From Alishewanella aestuarii B11 (lineage in GTDB: Bacteria > Pseudomonadota > Gammaproteobacteria > Enterobacterales > Alteromonadaceae), in the NCBI RefSeq assembly GCF_000280055.1, contig NZ_ALAB01000028.1, positions 1 through 64,000 on the forward strand: a stretch of 64,000 bases of DNA, read 5' to 3'. Below the pieces are notes generated by a model. That model did not search any database. It worked only from the letters and a program-made list of their open reading frames with translations, and was not told the DNA's origin. Shown here in pieces: positions 1 through 8,578 of the stretch. Each line of letters opens with the position of its first letter. Position 1 is the stretch's first letter. The position numbers and the translations under genes are program-made.

Positions 1-159
1 CAAAGCGCCGCCAGCGCGAACCCTTCGGGCAGCGTTTGGCTGGCGTTTCTACTGCGTTATCGCTTGTTCATGTAGAATAACTACACATCACAAGCTCTGC
101 CTTGTATAAACACCAGCCAAACGGCTGCAAAAACAAGCAGCAAACGTCAACACGCCCTA
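1..159 (-). repeat. MITE-like element, copy 1 (cut by window edge)
   Basis: The first 159 bases are the reverse complement of the left 159 bases of the element at 11811-12079, with one visible difference near the window edge (GGCGGCG here, GGCGGCA there). The right end is the same terminal inverted repeat, beginning TAGGGCGTGTTGACG when read on the minus strand. The other end lies outside the window. The TAG at its tip is the stop codon of the GGDEF gene next door. Confidence 0.85.
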
Positions 160-1656
160 GTTCAACAACTGCGGTGCCGGCATAGCCCGGCGCCGCTGCT
201 TATCCTGATACATCGCCACATCGGCCAGACTAAGCAGCAAATCCAGCTCCCGGCTATCACCACTATGCCAGCTGACGGTGCCGATACTGGGCCCGTGATA
301 CAACACCTTATGTGTGCCTAACGAGTAAACACCACTGCAGGTTTGCCGGATCCGGTTCACCAATAATTGCGCCTGCTCTTTCGAGATTTCCTGCGCCTGA
401 CATAACATCACGAACTCATCGCCACCCTGGCGGGCTACAAAGTCACCTTTACGTAAACACTCACTCAGCCGCTGCCCCACCTGGCGTAAAAATTCATCAC
501 CGGTTTCATGCCCGAACTGGTCATTAATTTGTTTAAACTTATCTAAATCGACAAAAATTAAATAAAACCCGAGTTGCTGACGGTTACCACGGGCAATTAA
601 ACGTTCCAGCTCTTCCAGCAAATAGCGGCGGTTTGGCAGCCCGGTCAAAGCATCATGCCTGGCGTGATACGTTAACTGTTCATTTAAATCAGAAAGTTGC
701 TGATGCTCCTGTAAGCGCGTTGCCAGCAATGACAAGGTATTGCCGATCCCGCTTAACATCAGCTGCTGTTCGCCAGTCAGGTGATCGTTAGCGCTGATCA
801 CCAGCAACCCTGCAACCACACCCTGCGCATCATAAATATTGAGTAACGAGCTGTGGCTACCACTGAACTGCGGTGGGCAGGTCGCACCAGGGAGAACCTG
901 TATATTCGAGCCTGTCACGGAAAGATCGGCCTGGCTAAGCCAACTCTCCAGTTCAGCCGCAGGTGCCGTCTCCTGCCACAGCCTTTGCTGATCGGCGCCG
1001 GTGCTAAAAGTAAAAATATGCTGCCATTGACCGCTTTGCCGCATTAAATCCGCGACCTGCTCTACCGCCAAAGGCAACGACTGAGCAGCAACGGCAAAAT
1101 CACTTACCGCAGCCAGCAACTTGACGGTACTTAGCTCCCGCTCGGCGCGGCTGGCGCGCAGCAGGGTGCTTTGTTGCTGCCTGTCGCGTGCCCACTGCAC
1201 ACTGATTAACTCGGCACACAGTTGTAAAATTTGCAGCAATTCCGGCCGATCCTGCAGCTGTAATTGCTGGGAACTAGCACCACAAAGTGTGCCGCAAACC
1301 TCCCCCACTGCGTCCACGACCGGCACACTCATATAGGTTTGCAACCCCAACGCTTTCGCCGCTGCCGAGTCCGGCCAGGTTGCAGCTACATCGCTGGTTA
1401 TAAAACGGCCACTTTCCAGTGCTCTTTTGCATAGGGTGTCATGCCAGGGGACTTCCAACCCTTCCGGTAGTTGGAGCTTGCCAGCATTTAACACATACTC
1501 AATACGTTGCACACCGGCCGGAAAATTGATACTGGTCAGGTAGGTCGACTCCAGCCCGGTAAGTTGCTGAATTAAGCGCAGCATCGGGCGGGTCAGATCT
1601 TCTATTGAATTGGCGCCGGCGACATAGCCAGCCAGCAAACTAAGTTGTGAGTCCAT
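157..1656 (-). CDS. GAF-GGDEF diguanylate cyclase
   Basis: Cytoplasmic diguanylate cyclase expected to make cyclic di-GMP from two GTP. There is no membrane segment. A GAF domain fills roughly residues 10-165 (SVPVVDA and GTLCG are typical strands), a linker follows, and the GGDEF domain occupies about residues 330-490. The active-site motif GGDEF is intact within RQGGDEFVML, and an RKGD exactly five residues upstream fits the RxxD inhibitory site, so product feedback is likely. I prefer the ATG at 1656 because AGGAG lies just before it; an ATG eight codons upstream has no ribosome binding site. The stop codon TAG is formed by the tip of the MITE-like repeat at 1-159, so the original C-terminus may have been slightly different. 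The GAF ligand is unknown. Confidence 0.9.
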   Translation of the reverse strand: MDSQLSLLAGYVAGANSIEDLTRPMLRLIQQLTGLESTYLTSINFPAGVQRIEYVLNAGKLQLPEGLEVPWHDTLCKRALESGRFITSDVAATWPDSAAAKALGLQTYMSVPVVDAVGEVCGTLCGASSQQLQLQDRPELLQILQLCAELISVQWARDRQQQSTLLRASRAERELSTVKLLAAVSDFAVAAQSLPLAVEQVADLMRQSGQWQHIFTFSTGADQQRLWQETAPAAELESWLSQADLSVTGSNIQVLPGATCPPQFSGSHSSLLNIYDAQGVVAGLLVISANDHLTGEQQLMLSGIGNTLSLLATRLQEHQQLSDLNEQLTYHARHDALTGLPNRRYLLEELERLIARGNRQQLGFYLIFVDLDKFKQINDQFGHETGDEFLRQVGQRLSECLRKGDFVARQGGDEFVMLCQAQEISKEQAQLLVNRIRQTCSGVYSLGTHKVLYHGPSIGTVSWHSGDSRELDLLLSLADVAMYQDKQRRRAMPAPQLLN

Positions 1657-1750
1657 CCCGCTCCTGTTCCTGTCTGTCATGGCTATTTAACTACGGTTGC
1701 AGTTGTTCGTTTAGCATAAGTGTAGTAGAAAACTAAGCGGAAGTAGTGAC

Positions 1751-3208
1751 TTACCTAAGCCCGCCTAAGGCTAAATATTTCAGGTAAGTATAATCATCAA
1801 GCCCATATTTTGAGCCTTCCCGGCCATAGCCGGACTGTTTTACCCCACCAAAAGGCGCAGCAGCATTAGAAATAATCCCGTCATTAATCCCCAACATCCC
1901 AAACTCTAATGCTTGTGCCACCCGAAATACCTGCCCCAGCAGCTGACTATAAAAATAGCCGGCCAGGCCATAATCGGTGGCATTGGCCAGCGCAATCGCT
2001 TGCTGTTCAGTACTAAAGCTGGTTATCGCCAACAGCGGCCCGAAAATCTCTTGTTGGAATAGCTGCATCTGCGGCGTAACGCCGGTCAACACCGTCGGTT
2101 CAAAAAACAAGGCTCCGGCCGGATGTGGGTTGCCGCCTAGCCGCAACTGCGCGCCATGCTGCAGTGCATCGTCCAGTAACTGCTGCACCTTAGCCACAGC
2201 TTTAGCCTCTATTAAAGGCCCAATAGTTACGTTTGGGTCAGTGCCGGCACCGACTTGAAGTGCCCGCACTTTAGGCAATAAGATTTGCAGGAACTGTTCG
2301 AGAATACACTCGTCAACCAATACCCGGTTGGCACAAACACAGGTTTGGCCGGCATTACGAAACTTGGCTGCGATTAACCCCTCGGCAGCAGCGTCCAGAT
2401 CGGCACTGGCAAACACGATAAAGGGTGCGTTGCCACCCAACTCCATACTAACGCGTTTCACGCCATCAGCGCACTGTTTTAGCAGTTGCTTTCCCACCGC
2501 AGTGGAGCCGGTAAAACTAAATTTGTTTACCAGCGGATGCCGGGTTAACACTTCGCCAAGTTGTTGGGCCGCAGTACCGACCAGCACATTAAAGATGCCG
2601 GCCGGTACGCCGGCACGCTGCGCCAATTCGGCACAGGCCAGCGCCGACAACGGCGTTTGTGCTGCCGGCTTCACCACAAAACTACAGCCCGCAGCAAGGG
2701 CGGCGGCAGCTTTGCGCATTAACATCGCATTGGGGAAATTCCATGGGGTGATCGCCGTCACGACACCTAATGGCTGACGCAATACCAGGATCTGTTTATC
2801 GGGCGCGGCCGGCGGAATAATATCGCCATAGAGACGTTTTGCTTCTTCAGCAAACCAGCTTAGGTAAGCAGCGCCATAACGAATTTCGGCCCGAGCCTCC
2901 ACCAACGGCTTGCCTTGCTCCAGTGTCAGTAATAACGCCAGATCCGCTTCATGTTGCTGCAGTAGCTGTTGCCAACGTAATAATATGGCCGCGCGTTCCG
3001 CAGCGGGCAGTGCCGCCCAGGCAGGCTGCGCCGCTGCTGCAGCTTCAACGGCAAAAACGGCCTCAGTTTCGCCCGCTTCGCTAACCGTTGCTAACACTTC
3101 ACCACTCGCCGGATTAACGACTTGAAAAACGCCTGCTTTTGACGCCAGCCATTGGCCGTTGATATAAGATGTGGTTTTAAGTAACGCCTGCTCAGTTAAG
3201 GCTAGCAT
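1751..3208 (-). CDS. NAD(P)-dependent succinate-semialdehyde dehydrogenase-type aldehyde dehydrogenase
   Basis: Aldehyde dehydrogenase superfamily, closest by motif to GabD/SSADH, which oxidises succinate semialdehyde to succinate in GABA and related catabolism. At 485 residues it has the usual GabD length. The catalytic Cys sits in NAGQTCVCANR (the extra Cys two residues on is a GabD-type trait) and the general-base Glu in MELGGNAPF. TPWNFPNAM and FTGST belong to the cofactor fold. A start at 3208 follows an AGGGGG ribosome binding site. It is a single gene between a cyclase and a small gene on the same strand, with no gabT or gabP beside it, so the physiological substrate is inferred only from sequence. 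Confidence 0.85.
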   Translation of the reverse strand: MLALTEQALLKTTSYINGQWLASKAGVFQVVNPASGEVLATVSEAGETEAVFAVEAAAAAQPAWAALPAAERAAILLRWQQLLQQHEADLALLLTLEQGKPLVEARAEIRYGAAYLSWFAEEAKRLYGDIIPPAAPDKQILVLRQPLGVVTAITPWNFPNAMLMRKAAAALAAGCSFVVKPAAQTPLSALACAELAQRAGVPAGIFNVLVGTAAQQLGEVLTRHPLVNKFSFTGSTAVGKQLLKQCADGVKRVSMELGGNAPFIVFASADLDAAAEGLIAAKFRNAGQTCVCANRVLVDECILEQFLQILLPKVRALQVGAGTDPNVTIGPLIEAKAVAKVQQLLDDALQHGAQLRLGGNPHPAGALFFEPTVLTGVTPQMQLFQQEIFGPLLAITSFSTEQQAIALANATDYGLAGYFYSQLLGQVFRVAQALEFGMLGINDGIISNAAAPFGGVKQSGYGREGSKYGLDDYTYLKYLALGGLR

Positions 3209-3288
3209 TAGCGGCCCCCTGCTTATAAAGGAATAACCGCTATTAAAACATGCCCTGCTGAGGGAATAAACCCGCCGATTGTTCGCAC

Positions 3289-3537
3289 TTAGCGTTTATA
3301 TTGGGTAGGACAGTAAGCGCGGCTAATCTCAGGGTTTCGCAATTTCAGATGTTTGGTTTTACGGCCACTGACTCTGGCCCGCCATAGCCGAAAACAACTA
3401 GCTTTTAATTCAGCCCGCATAAAGCGAATTAGCGCGTTTTCATTCAAGCCATATAGGTTTTCAATAGCCTCGAAGGGGGTACGATCTTCCCACGCCATTT
3501 CGATAATGCGCGAGCGCTGCTCATCATTAAAGGTCAT
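3289..3537 (-). CDS. TIGR03643 family small protein
   Basis: Small 82-residue protein matching the TIGR03643 family as I remember it: an N-terminal RIIEMAWEDRTPFEAIE, then a helix-turn-helix-like stretch (LYGLNENALIRFMRAELK) and the family tail SGRKTKHLKLRN. The function of the family is unknown; the basic tail and helical layout would suit nucleic-acid binding, but that is inference. Start chosen at the second ATG (3537), which lies about seven bases after GGAGG; the ATG two codons upstream abuts that site. In other genomes this family tends to sit near photolyase/cryptochrome genes, none of which is present here. Confidence 0.75.
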   Translation of the reverse strand: MTFNDEQRSRIIEMAWEDRTPFEAIENLYGLNENALIRFMRAELKASCFRLWRARVSGRKTKHLKLRNPEISRAYCPTQYKR

Positions 3538-3686
3538 TGGCATCCTCCATTACCGCATAACGCTGATATAGCTCCAGCGGTGCAAACTCCGAAAAAATAT
3601 TGAGAACCATAACGACTTATCAAAAAACCATAATGGTGATTAAACGTATAAACTGAGCTAACCGATTGCCTGGCAAGAAAATTTTT

Positions 3687-4082
3687 ATGCGTTTTTATTG
3701 GCTGTTATTGTTATTACTCGCAGGCTGTACCAGTGTGCCGGAAAAGGTGACGCCGGTCAGCCCTTTTGAGCTGGAGCGCTATCTGGGTACCTGGCATGAA
3801 ATCGCCCGCCTCGATCACCGCTTTGAACGCGGCCTAACTCAGGTAACGGCCGAATATAGCCTGCGCCAGGATGGCGGTGTGACAGTGCTAAACCGTGGCT
3901 TTGATATCGCTAATCAACGTTGGAAAAGTGCAACCGGCAAAGCCTACTTTGTTGATGACAGCAATACTGGTCGCTTAAAAGTATCATTCTTTGGGCCTTT
4001 TTACGGCGGCTATAATATTGCCAAGCTGGATCCGGATTACCAGATAGCCCTGGTGGTCGGGCCTAATCTGGATTACGCCTGA
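3687..4082 (+). CDS. blc: Lipocalin Blc-like outer-membrane lipoprotein, C-terminus lost by frameshift
   Basis: Bacterial lipocalin (Blc family), an outer-membrane lipoprotein thought to bind fatty acids or lysophospholipids. The signal sequence ends in the lipobox LLAGC. The lipocalin signature GTWHEIARLDHRFERG follows, and the barrel reads through GRLKVSFFGPFYGGYN to VVGPNLDY. Translation then stops, about 38 residues short of family length. The missing end is present in the +1 frame at 4083-4195, and one lost G (GCCTGGACT to GCCTGACT near 4079) would explain it. It is therefore a recent pseudogene, a strain-specific truncation, or a sequencing error. Start taken at the ATG at 3687 rather than the upstream TTG because it begins the signal peptide directly. 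Confidence 0.75.
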   Translation: MRFYWLLLLLLAGCTSVPEKVTPVSPFELERYLGTWHEIARLDHRFERGLTQVTAEYSLRQDGGVTVLNRGFDIANQRWKSATGKAYFVDDSNTGRLKVSFFGPFYGGYNIAKLDPDYQIALVVGPNLDYA

Positions 4083-4195
4083 CTCTGGCCCGCAAGCCGC
4101 AGTTATCCGCTGCAGAATGTGCGCCCTATCTGGCTGAAGCCGAGCGACTTGGCATTGCTCTGGATCAGCTGATCTGGCTGGCGCCTTGTCGCTAG
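4083..4195 (+). pseudogene. Out-of-frame C-terminal remainder of the lipocalin gene
   Basis: Read in the frame shifted by one base relative to the upstream lipocalin, this stretch gives TLARKPQLSAAECAPYLA, then a helix and LIWLAPCR before a TAG at 4193-4195. That matches the end of Blc proteins, where an aromatic-rich DYxW...L.RTP segment precedes a C-terminal helix. The restored protein would be about 169 residues, the usual lipocalin length. Confidence 0.7.
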
Positions 4196-4197
4196 CG

Positions 4198-4236
4198 CAA
4201 AAAAACGCCGGCACTGCGCTTTGCACAGGCCGGCGT
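4198..4236 (-). terminator. Intrinsic terminator of pepD
   Basis: ACGCCGGC at 4205-4212 pairs with GCCGGCGT at 4229-4236. Read on the minus strand the hairpin is followed by a run of seven T, 22 bases after the pepD stop codon. It lies immediately after the restored lipocalin reading frame on the other strand. Confidence 0.85.
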
Positions 4237-4257
4237 ATTGTTACTCTAAAAATGAAA

Positions 4258-5718
4258 TTAAGCTTTCGCGGGGATCCGCTCTAAAACCGCCAGCAGCAAC
4301 TGCCAGTACTGACCGACAGTTTCGATATTAACCATCTCATCCGGACCATGTGGGTAGCGGATAGTTGGGCCAATCGACACCATATCCATCTCTGGGTACG
4401 GCTTTTTAAACAAACCGCATTCCAAACCGGCATGGATCACCATAATCACCGGCTCTTTGTTATAGATTGCCTGATAAGTATCTTTAACAATCGCCATCAC
4501 CGGCGAAGCTGGATCGGGCTTCCAACCCGGATAAGCACCACTGAACTTCACCGCAACACCAGTCAGGGCCGCTAATGATGCCAGGGTGCTCTCAACCTGC
4601 TCGCGGCCGGAGTCGATCAGCGAACGGATTAAACAGACCACCTGAACGGTATCGCCGGTGGTGGTAACGACACCCAGGTTTAATGACGTTTCTACCACAC
4701 CGGCAATATCGTCGCTCATCCGCACGACACCGTTCGGGCAGGCATTAAGCAGGTGTAGTACCTTATGCTGGCTGTCATTATTCATCACCTGGGCCGGTAA
4801 AATGGTCTCGGCTACGGCGAATTTAATCGCCGGCTCCACGGCTGACAGTTCTTGCCGGATCAGGGTTTCAAAGGCGGCTACTGCCTGCTCTAAGCGGGCG
4901 CGGTTATCTGCGGCCAGCGTTACGGTAACGCCCGCTTCACGCGGAATCGCATTGCGCAGCGAGCCACCGCTGATTTCACTGACTTTCAGATCCAGTGCTG
5001 CCGCCTGCTCAACCAGAAAACGCGCCAGTAGTTTGTTGGCATTGCCGCGGCCAAGATGAATATTCACTCCAGAGTGGCCACCTTTTAAGCCACTTAGGTT
5101 TAAACGGTACGCCTGATGACCAGCTGGTACCGGTTGCCATTGCATGGGGATACTAAACTCGGCATCGACACCACCGGCGCAGCCCATATAGATTTCGCCT
5201 TCCTGCTCCGAGTCGGTATTAATCAGGATCTCGGCGTCGAGCAGGCCAGCTTCCAGACCAAAGGCACCGGTCATACCGGCTTCTTCGTCGATCGTTAACA
5301 GTACCTCTAACGGACCATGTTTAATGTCGTCACTACCTAAAATAGCCAGCGCCGACGCCATACCAATACCGTTATCTGCACCCAGCGTGGTGCCCCGGGC
5401 CGTGACCCATTCGCCATCGACATAGGCATCAATAGGATCTTTAGTAAAGTCGTGCACCTTATCGGCATTTTTTTGTGGCACCATATCCAGATGCGCCTGG
5501 ATCACTACGGTTTTGCGGTTTTCCATCCCCGCTGTCGCCGGCTTTTTAATGATCAGGTTGCCTACCTTGTCTTCCACGACGGTTAAACCTTTATCGCGGG
5601 CCCAGGCCTGAATATGCCGGCTAAGCGCCTGCTCATGTTTGGACGGATGTGGGATAGCACAGATTTGAGCGAACCATTGCCATAGCGGCTGCGGGTATAA
5701 ACTGGAAATAGCGGTCAC
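4258..5718 (-). CDS. pepD: Aminoacyl-histidine dipeptidase (peptidase D)
   Basis: Cytosolic M20-family dinuclear zinc dipeptidase that hydrolyses Xaa-His dipeptides such as carnosine, and other unblocked dipeptides. The 486 residues match E. coli PepD (485). Metal and catalytic motifs are in order: QAHLDMV near residue 75, LGADNGIGMA near 118, and DEEAGMTGA near 145 carrying the catalytic Glu pair. GLKGGHSGV marks the lid/dimerisation domain, and a C-terminal His is in YPHGPDE. Monocistronic, with its own terminator downstream and LysE 150 bp upstream. No oddities. Confidence 0.95.
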   Translation of the reverse strand: MTAISSLYPQPLWQWFAQICAIPHPSKHEQALSRHIQAWARDKGLTVVEDKVGNLIIKKPATAGMENRKTVVIQAHLDMVPQKNADKVHDFTKDPIDAYVDGEWVTARGTTLGADNGIGMASALAILGSDDIKHGPLEVLLTIDEEAGMTGAFGLEAGLLDAEILINTDSEQEGEIYMGCAGGVDAEFSIPMQWQPVPAGHQAYRLNLSGLKGGHSGVNIHLGRGNANKLLARFLVEQAAALDLKVSEISGGSLRNAIPREAGVTVTLAADNRARLEQAVAAFETLIRQELSAVEPAIKFAVAETILPAQVMNNDSQHKVLHLLNACPNGVVRMSDDIAGVVETSLNLGVVTTTGDTVQVVCLIRSLIDSGREQVESTLASLAALTGVAVKFSGAYPGWKPDPASPVMAIVKDTYQAIYNKEPVIMVIHAGLECGLFKKPYPEMDMVSIGPTIRYPHGPDEMVNIETVGQYWQLLLAVLERIPAKA

Positions 5719-5870
5719 AACAACTCCTGATCAAGGGGCAGAGAAATTGTCGTGATTTTATCACAACCTGTATCGCAGGCGCATAAGCCACCGGCTAATC
5801 GCCGGCGGGCTGCGATTAATAACGTAAAGCCGGATAGACAGTCGTCAGCTATTTCTTACAACTGACGGCT

Positions 5871-6494
5871 TTAACCCACTAACATCCAGACAGCGACGCC
5901 AAACATCAGGCTGGCGCCAATGCGGTTTAAATACTGTAGCCGGTTGGTTTTCGTCAAAAACAGCGCCAGCGCCTTGCCGCCACTGGCATATAGCAGCATG
6001 GAGCCAAACTCCAGCAGCAAAATAATGGCCACCAACACCAGTAATTGCGGCCAAAACGCCAGCTTACTATCGATAAAGGGCGGTAATAACGCCATATGAA
6101 AGGCCCAGCCTTTGGGGTTAGACACGGCGGTAATAAAGCCCTGACTAAACAAGGTTCGCCGCGGTAGTAACACCGACGCTGTGCCCAACCGCGGCACCGC
6201 CAGTTTGCCTTTGGCACGCCACATTTGGATGCCAATATAAGTTAGATAGGCGGCACCAAGCAGTTTAAACCACTGAAACAGGTCCGGAAACTTCAGCATC
6301 AGAGCGGCTACGCCTAATACCGCCGCCATGGCAACTAAACCCACGCCCAGCATCTCGCCCCACATCATCCAGAAGGTACGACGCACGCCCTGACTCATCC
6401 CCAAGGTCATGGCCAGCGTCATACACATGCCGGGCGTCACAGAAACAAATAAGAAGGTGGGAATAAAAGCGCCCAATAATGTCAGATTAACCAT
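5871..6494 (-). CDS. LysE/RhtB-family amino-acid exporter
   Basis: Inner-membrane translocator of the LysE/RhtB family, exporting amino acids or their derivatives. The 207 residues and six predicted hydrophobic segments fit the family. The conserved start is PTFLFVSVTPGMCMTLAMTLGMSQG (the TPG motif near residue 22 is diagnostic), and FITAVSNPKGWAFHMALLP in mid-protein is the second family motif. The substrate cannot be told from sequence; homoserine/threonine or leucine types are possible. It stands alone, divergent from the DUF502 gene. Confidence 0.88.
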   Translation of the reverse strand: MVNLTLLGAFIPTFLFVSVTPGMCMTLAMTLGMSQGVRRTFWMMWGEMLGVGLVAMAAVLGVAALMLKFPDLFQWFKLLGAAYLTYIGIQMWRAKGKLAVPRLGTASVLLPRRTLFSQGFITAVSNPKGWAFHMALLPPFIDSKLAFWPQLLVLVAIILLLEFGSMLLYASGGKALALFLTKTNRLQYLNRIGASLMFGVAVWMLVG

Positions 6495-6721
6495 AAGTAC
6501 CCCGGTAGACTCGCCGCTTATTCTGGCGATTTCCGCCTATTGCAGCAATAGCTAAACTAATTTTTGATCAATCTGTTTAACCCCGCACGTCGTTGCACCG
6601 TTAAAACACTGCCAGATATACAAATTATAATCTGCAAAGGTCAACCAGCCCCAGACTGGCGCCCGCTTCCTGATCACTGTTATGCTAGCGCTACTTTGAC
6701 TGTTGCAGATTGAAATCCCTG

Positions 6722-7327
6722 ATGAAAATAGTGGTAAGAAGTTTATTAAAAGGCCTGGCGATTGTACTGCCGTTAATTATTACTATCGAGCTGCTACGCT
6801 GGCTGCTGACCACGATCGAAAGCGTACTCGCCCCTGTGGTGCAATTGCTGATCCCGGCCAGCTGGTATCTGCCTGGCACGGCAATACTGTGTTTTGTGAT
6901 CGCCTGTGCAGTAATTGGTTTTAGCTCGCGCTGGGCTGGTGTGAACTGGCTCTGGCAGTTACCGGGCAAGGTATTAATGAAACTGCCGGGCAGCAAGCAA
7001 ATTTACGGCATGTTGCAAGATTTAATTGATGTGATGGCCGGCAAGAACTTTAGTGATGGTTCGGTGGTGATGGTGAAACTGCCATCATCTGAGATTGAAC
7101 TGATTGGCATTGTTACCAAACAAGGCGGCCAGGCAGAAGACCGGATGTCGTCACTGATGCAGGAAGAACAACTGGCGGTGTTTATCCCGATGGCCTACAA
7201 CGTCGGCGGCTACACCATTATAGTGCCACGCAGTTGCACCCGCAGCCTTGATATGAAGCCCGCCGAAGCCCTGCAACTGGTGCTTAGCGGTGGTTTGGGT
7301 AGCAGCAAAGCGCCGGGAAAATCATAA
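6722..7327 (+). CDS. DUF502 family membrane protein
   Basis: Integral membrane protein of the DUF502 family, whose function is unknown. Two hydrophobic segments occupy about residues 8-30 and 45-70, followed by a soluble domain. Family-typical stretches are LPLIITIELLRWLLTTIE near the start, PGSKQIYGMLQDLIDVM, and the glycine-rich VFIPMAYNVGGYTIIVPR near residue 165. Start placed at the ATG at 6722; a TTG four codons earlier is possible, and neither has a strong ribosome binding site. Transcribed towards, and ending 40 bp from, the convergent thioesterase gene. Confidence 0.8.
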   Translation: MKIVVRSLLKGLAIVLPLIITIELLRWLLTTIESVLAPVVQLLIPASWYLPGTAILCFVIACAVIGFSSRWAGVNWLWQLPGKVLMKLPGSKQIYGMLQDLIDVMAGKNFSDGSVVMVKLPSSEIELIGIVTKQGGQAEDRMSSLMQEEQLAVFIPMAYNVGGYTIIVPRSCTRSLDMKPAEALQLVLSGGLGSSKAPGKS

Positions 7328-7366
7328 GCGCCGCTATCGAAGACAGCCCCCCGGCGTTGCTTGCTG

Positions 7367-7786
7367 TTATTCGAGATCCAGATTTAAAGTGCGCAGCTCT
7401 TTTAACGTCTGGGACTGCAACATCTCTAAGGTTTTATGGTGCGGCTCTGGCCGTTGCGTTTGCGCATCTACCCGCACAAAAACGATATCATCGGCAAAGC
7501 AGATGGTTTTTTTGGTGGCCTTGTTACGCACCAGACAGCTTACAGTAATAGAGGTTCGGCCCACCGCTTTGGTGGCCAAACCAAACTCGACTACATCACC
7601 CAGCTTAGCCGGGCTTTCAAAACTGATGGCGCCCATATGCTTGGTCACCAGGCTATTGGTTTCTAACTGACAAATGGCGTAAATCGCCGCTTCCTCGTCT
7701 ATCCATTCTAATGCCCTGCCACCAAAGAGGGCATTGGCATAATTTAAATCACCTTGCATCACCAACCGACGGCTTAAAAAACGCAT
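7367..7786 (-). CDS. Hotdog-fold acyl-CoA thioesterase (YciA-like)
   Basis: Cytosolic acyl-CoA thioester hydrolase with a single hotdog domain, 139 residues. The conserved pattern DLNYANALFGGRALEWIDEEAAI carries the catalytic Asp on the long helix, and GDVVEFGLATKAVGRTSITV gives the following strands. By motif it belongs to the YciA/BFIT-type cytosolic thioesterases. The acyl chain it prefers cannot be told. Single gene, convergent with the DUF502 gene. Confidence 0.85.
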   Translation of the reverse strand: MRFLSRRLVMQGDLNYANALFGGRALEWIDEEAAIYAICQLETNSLVTKHMGAISFESPAKLGDVVEFGLATKAVGRTSITVSCLVRNKATKKTICFADDIVFVRVDAQTQRPEPHHKTLEMLQSQTLKELRTLNLDLE

Positions 7787-7925
7787 CTTCTCACCTGTAA
7801 CATCATTGTTTGAACGTTAAGTATATCCCTGTTGGCGTTTTGCACCAATCTCGCAATAGGTTTAATGATGGCTACAGATGCACAGAATTCAAGCATCTAA
7901 ACGATGACCAATATTTAACCACAAC

Positions 7926-7969
7926 GTTGCGCTATACGCACCACCCTGCTATGCTGCGTATAGCGCAAC
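7926..7969. promoter_or_regulatory. Twin palindromic operator upstream of higBA
   Basis: A perfect 15-base inverted repeat, GTTGCGCTATACGCA at 7926-7940 and its complement at 7955-7969, is separated by 14 bases. Each arm is itself nearly palindromic (TGCG-TATA-CGCA). It ends 16 bases before the higB start codon. Two such sites are what a dimeric HigA-type antitoxin would need to autorepress the operon. Binding by HigA is inferred from position and symmetry. Confidence 0.7.
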
Positions 7970-7985
7970 ACCCAACTCTGCGTCA

Positions 7986-8270
7986 ATGACTATGATTAAA
8001 AGCTTTAAGCACAAAGGATTGAAAAAATTCTTTGAAACAGGGTCAACCGCGGGTATTGATCCTAAACAGGCTAAGAAAATTAGTGTCCGACTTAGCGTAC
8101 TAAATCTAGCCAAAGAGATTAAAGATATCGATCTGCCCGGCTTTTTCCTGCATCCGTTGACCGGAGAGCGCAAAGGTCAATGGTCGATTACCGTTACCGG
8201 TAACTGGCGTATTACTTTTGAGCTGAGTAACGGTGATGTTTATATCGTTAACTATGAGGATTATCACTAA
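7986..8270 (+). CDS. higB: HigB/RelE-type toxin (ribosome-dependent mRNA interferase)
   Basis: Toxin of a type II toxin-antitoxin pair in the HigB/RelE (plasmid-maintenance killer) fold. The 94 residues include the opening MIKSFKHKGLKKFFETGS, which is diagnostic for this group, a basic middle (PKQAKKISVRLSVL), and the C-terminal active strand WSITVTGNWRITFELSNGDVYIVNYEDYH. HigB proteins cleave mRNA at the ribosome. The stop codon TAA overlaps the antitoxin ATG (TAATG), so the two are translationally coupled, in the toxin-first order typical of higBA. The twin palindrome directly upstream suggests autoregulation. Confidence 0.9.
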   Translation: MTMIKSFKHKGLKKFFETGSTAGIDPKQAKKISVRLSVLNLAKEIKDIDLPGFFLHPLTGERKGQWSITVTGNWRITFELSNGDVYIVNYEDYH

Positions 8271-8578
8271 TGGCTAATATGTATAACCCACCTCACCCGG
8301 GGGAGCTGATCAAAGAGGCCATCGAAGCATTGGATATTAGCGCCCGTAAGCTGGCTTTAGCGCTGGATGTTGCCCCCTCTACAGTACAAAGGCTGATTAG
8401 TGGTAAGTCCGACATGTCACCTGAGATGGCTATTCGCCTCTCTGCCGTGATTGGTAGCTCAGAGCATGTTTGGATGGGTATGCAGGATGCCTACGATCTA
8501 TGGCATGCTAAGCAGAAAATTGATGTCTCCAGACTACAGCGGTTACGCCGTCCCTCCCTTATTGCAGGAGATGCATAA
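8270..8578 (+). CDS. higA: HigA-type antitoxin (XRE family)
   Basis: Antitoxin and DNA-binding repressor paired with HigB. It begins with the family motif YNPPHPGELIKEAIEALD and continues as a helix-turn-helix (ISARKLALALDVAPSTVQRL, then SGKSDMSPEMAIRLSAV). Length is 102 residues, normal for HigA. It shares a base overlap with higB upstream and with the SRPBCC gene downstream (TAATG at both joints), so three proteins come from one message. It likely binds the palindromes at 7926-7969. Confidence 0.92.
   Translation: MANMYNPPHPGELIKEAIEALDISARKLALALDVAPSTVQRLISGKSDMSPEMAIRLSAVIGSSEHVWMGMQDAYDLWHAKQKIDVSRLQRLRRPSLIAGDA

Noticed and set aside
3527-3610. A 27-codon frame (MVLNIFSEFAPLELYQRYAV...) just upstream of and overlapping the TIGR03643 gene
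   Set aside because: No ribosome binding site and no recognised family; it could be a leader or a remnant of an upstream gene but I cannot support either.
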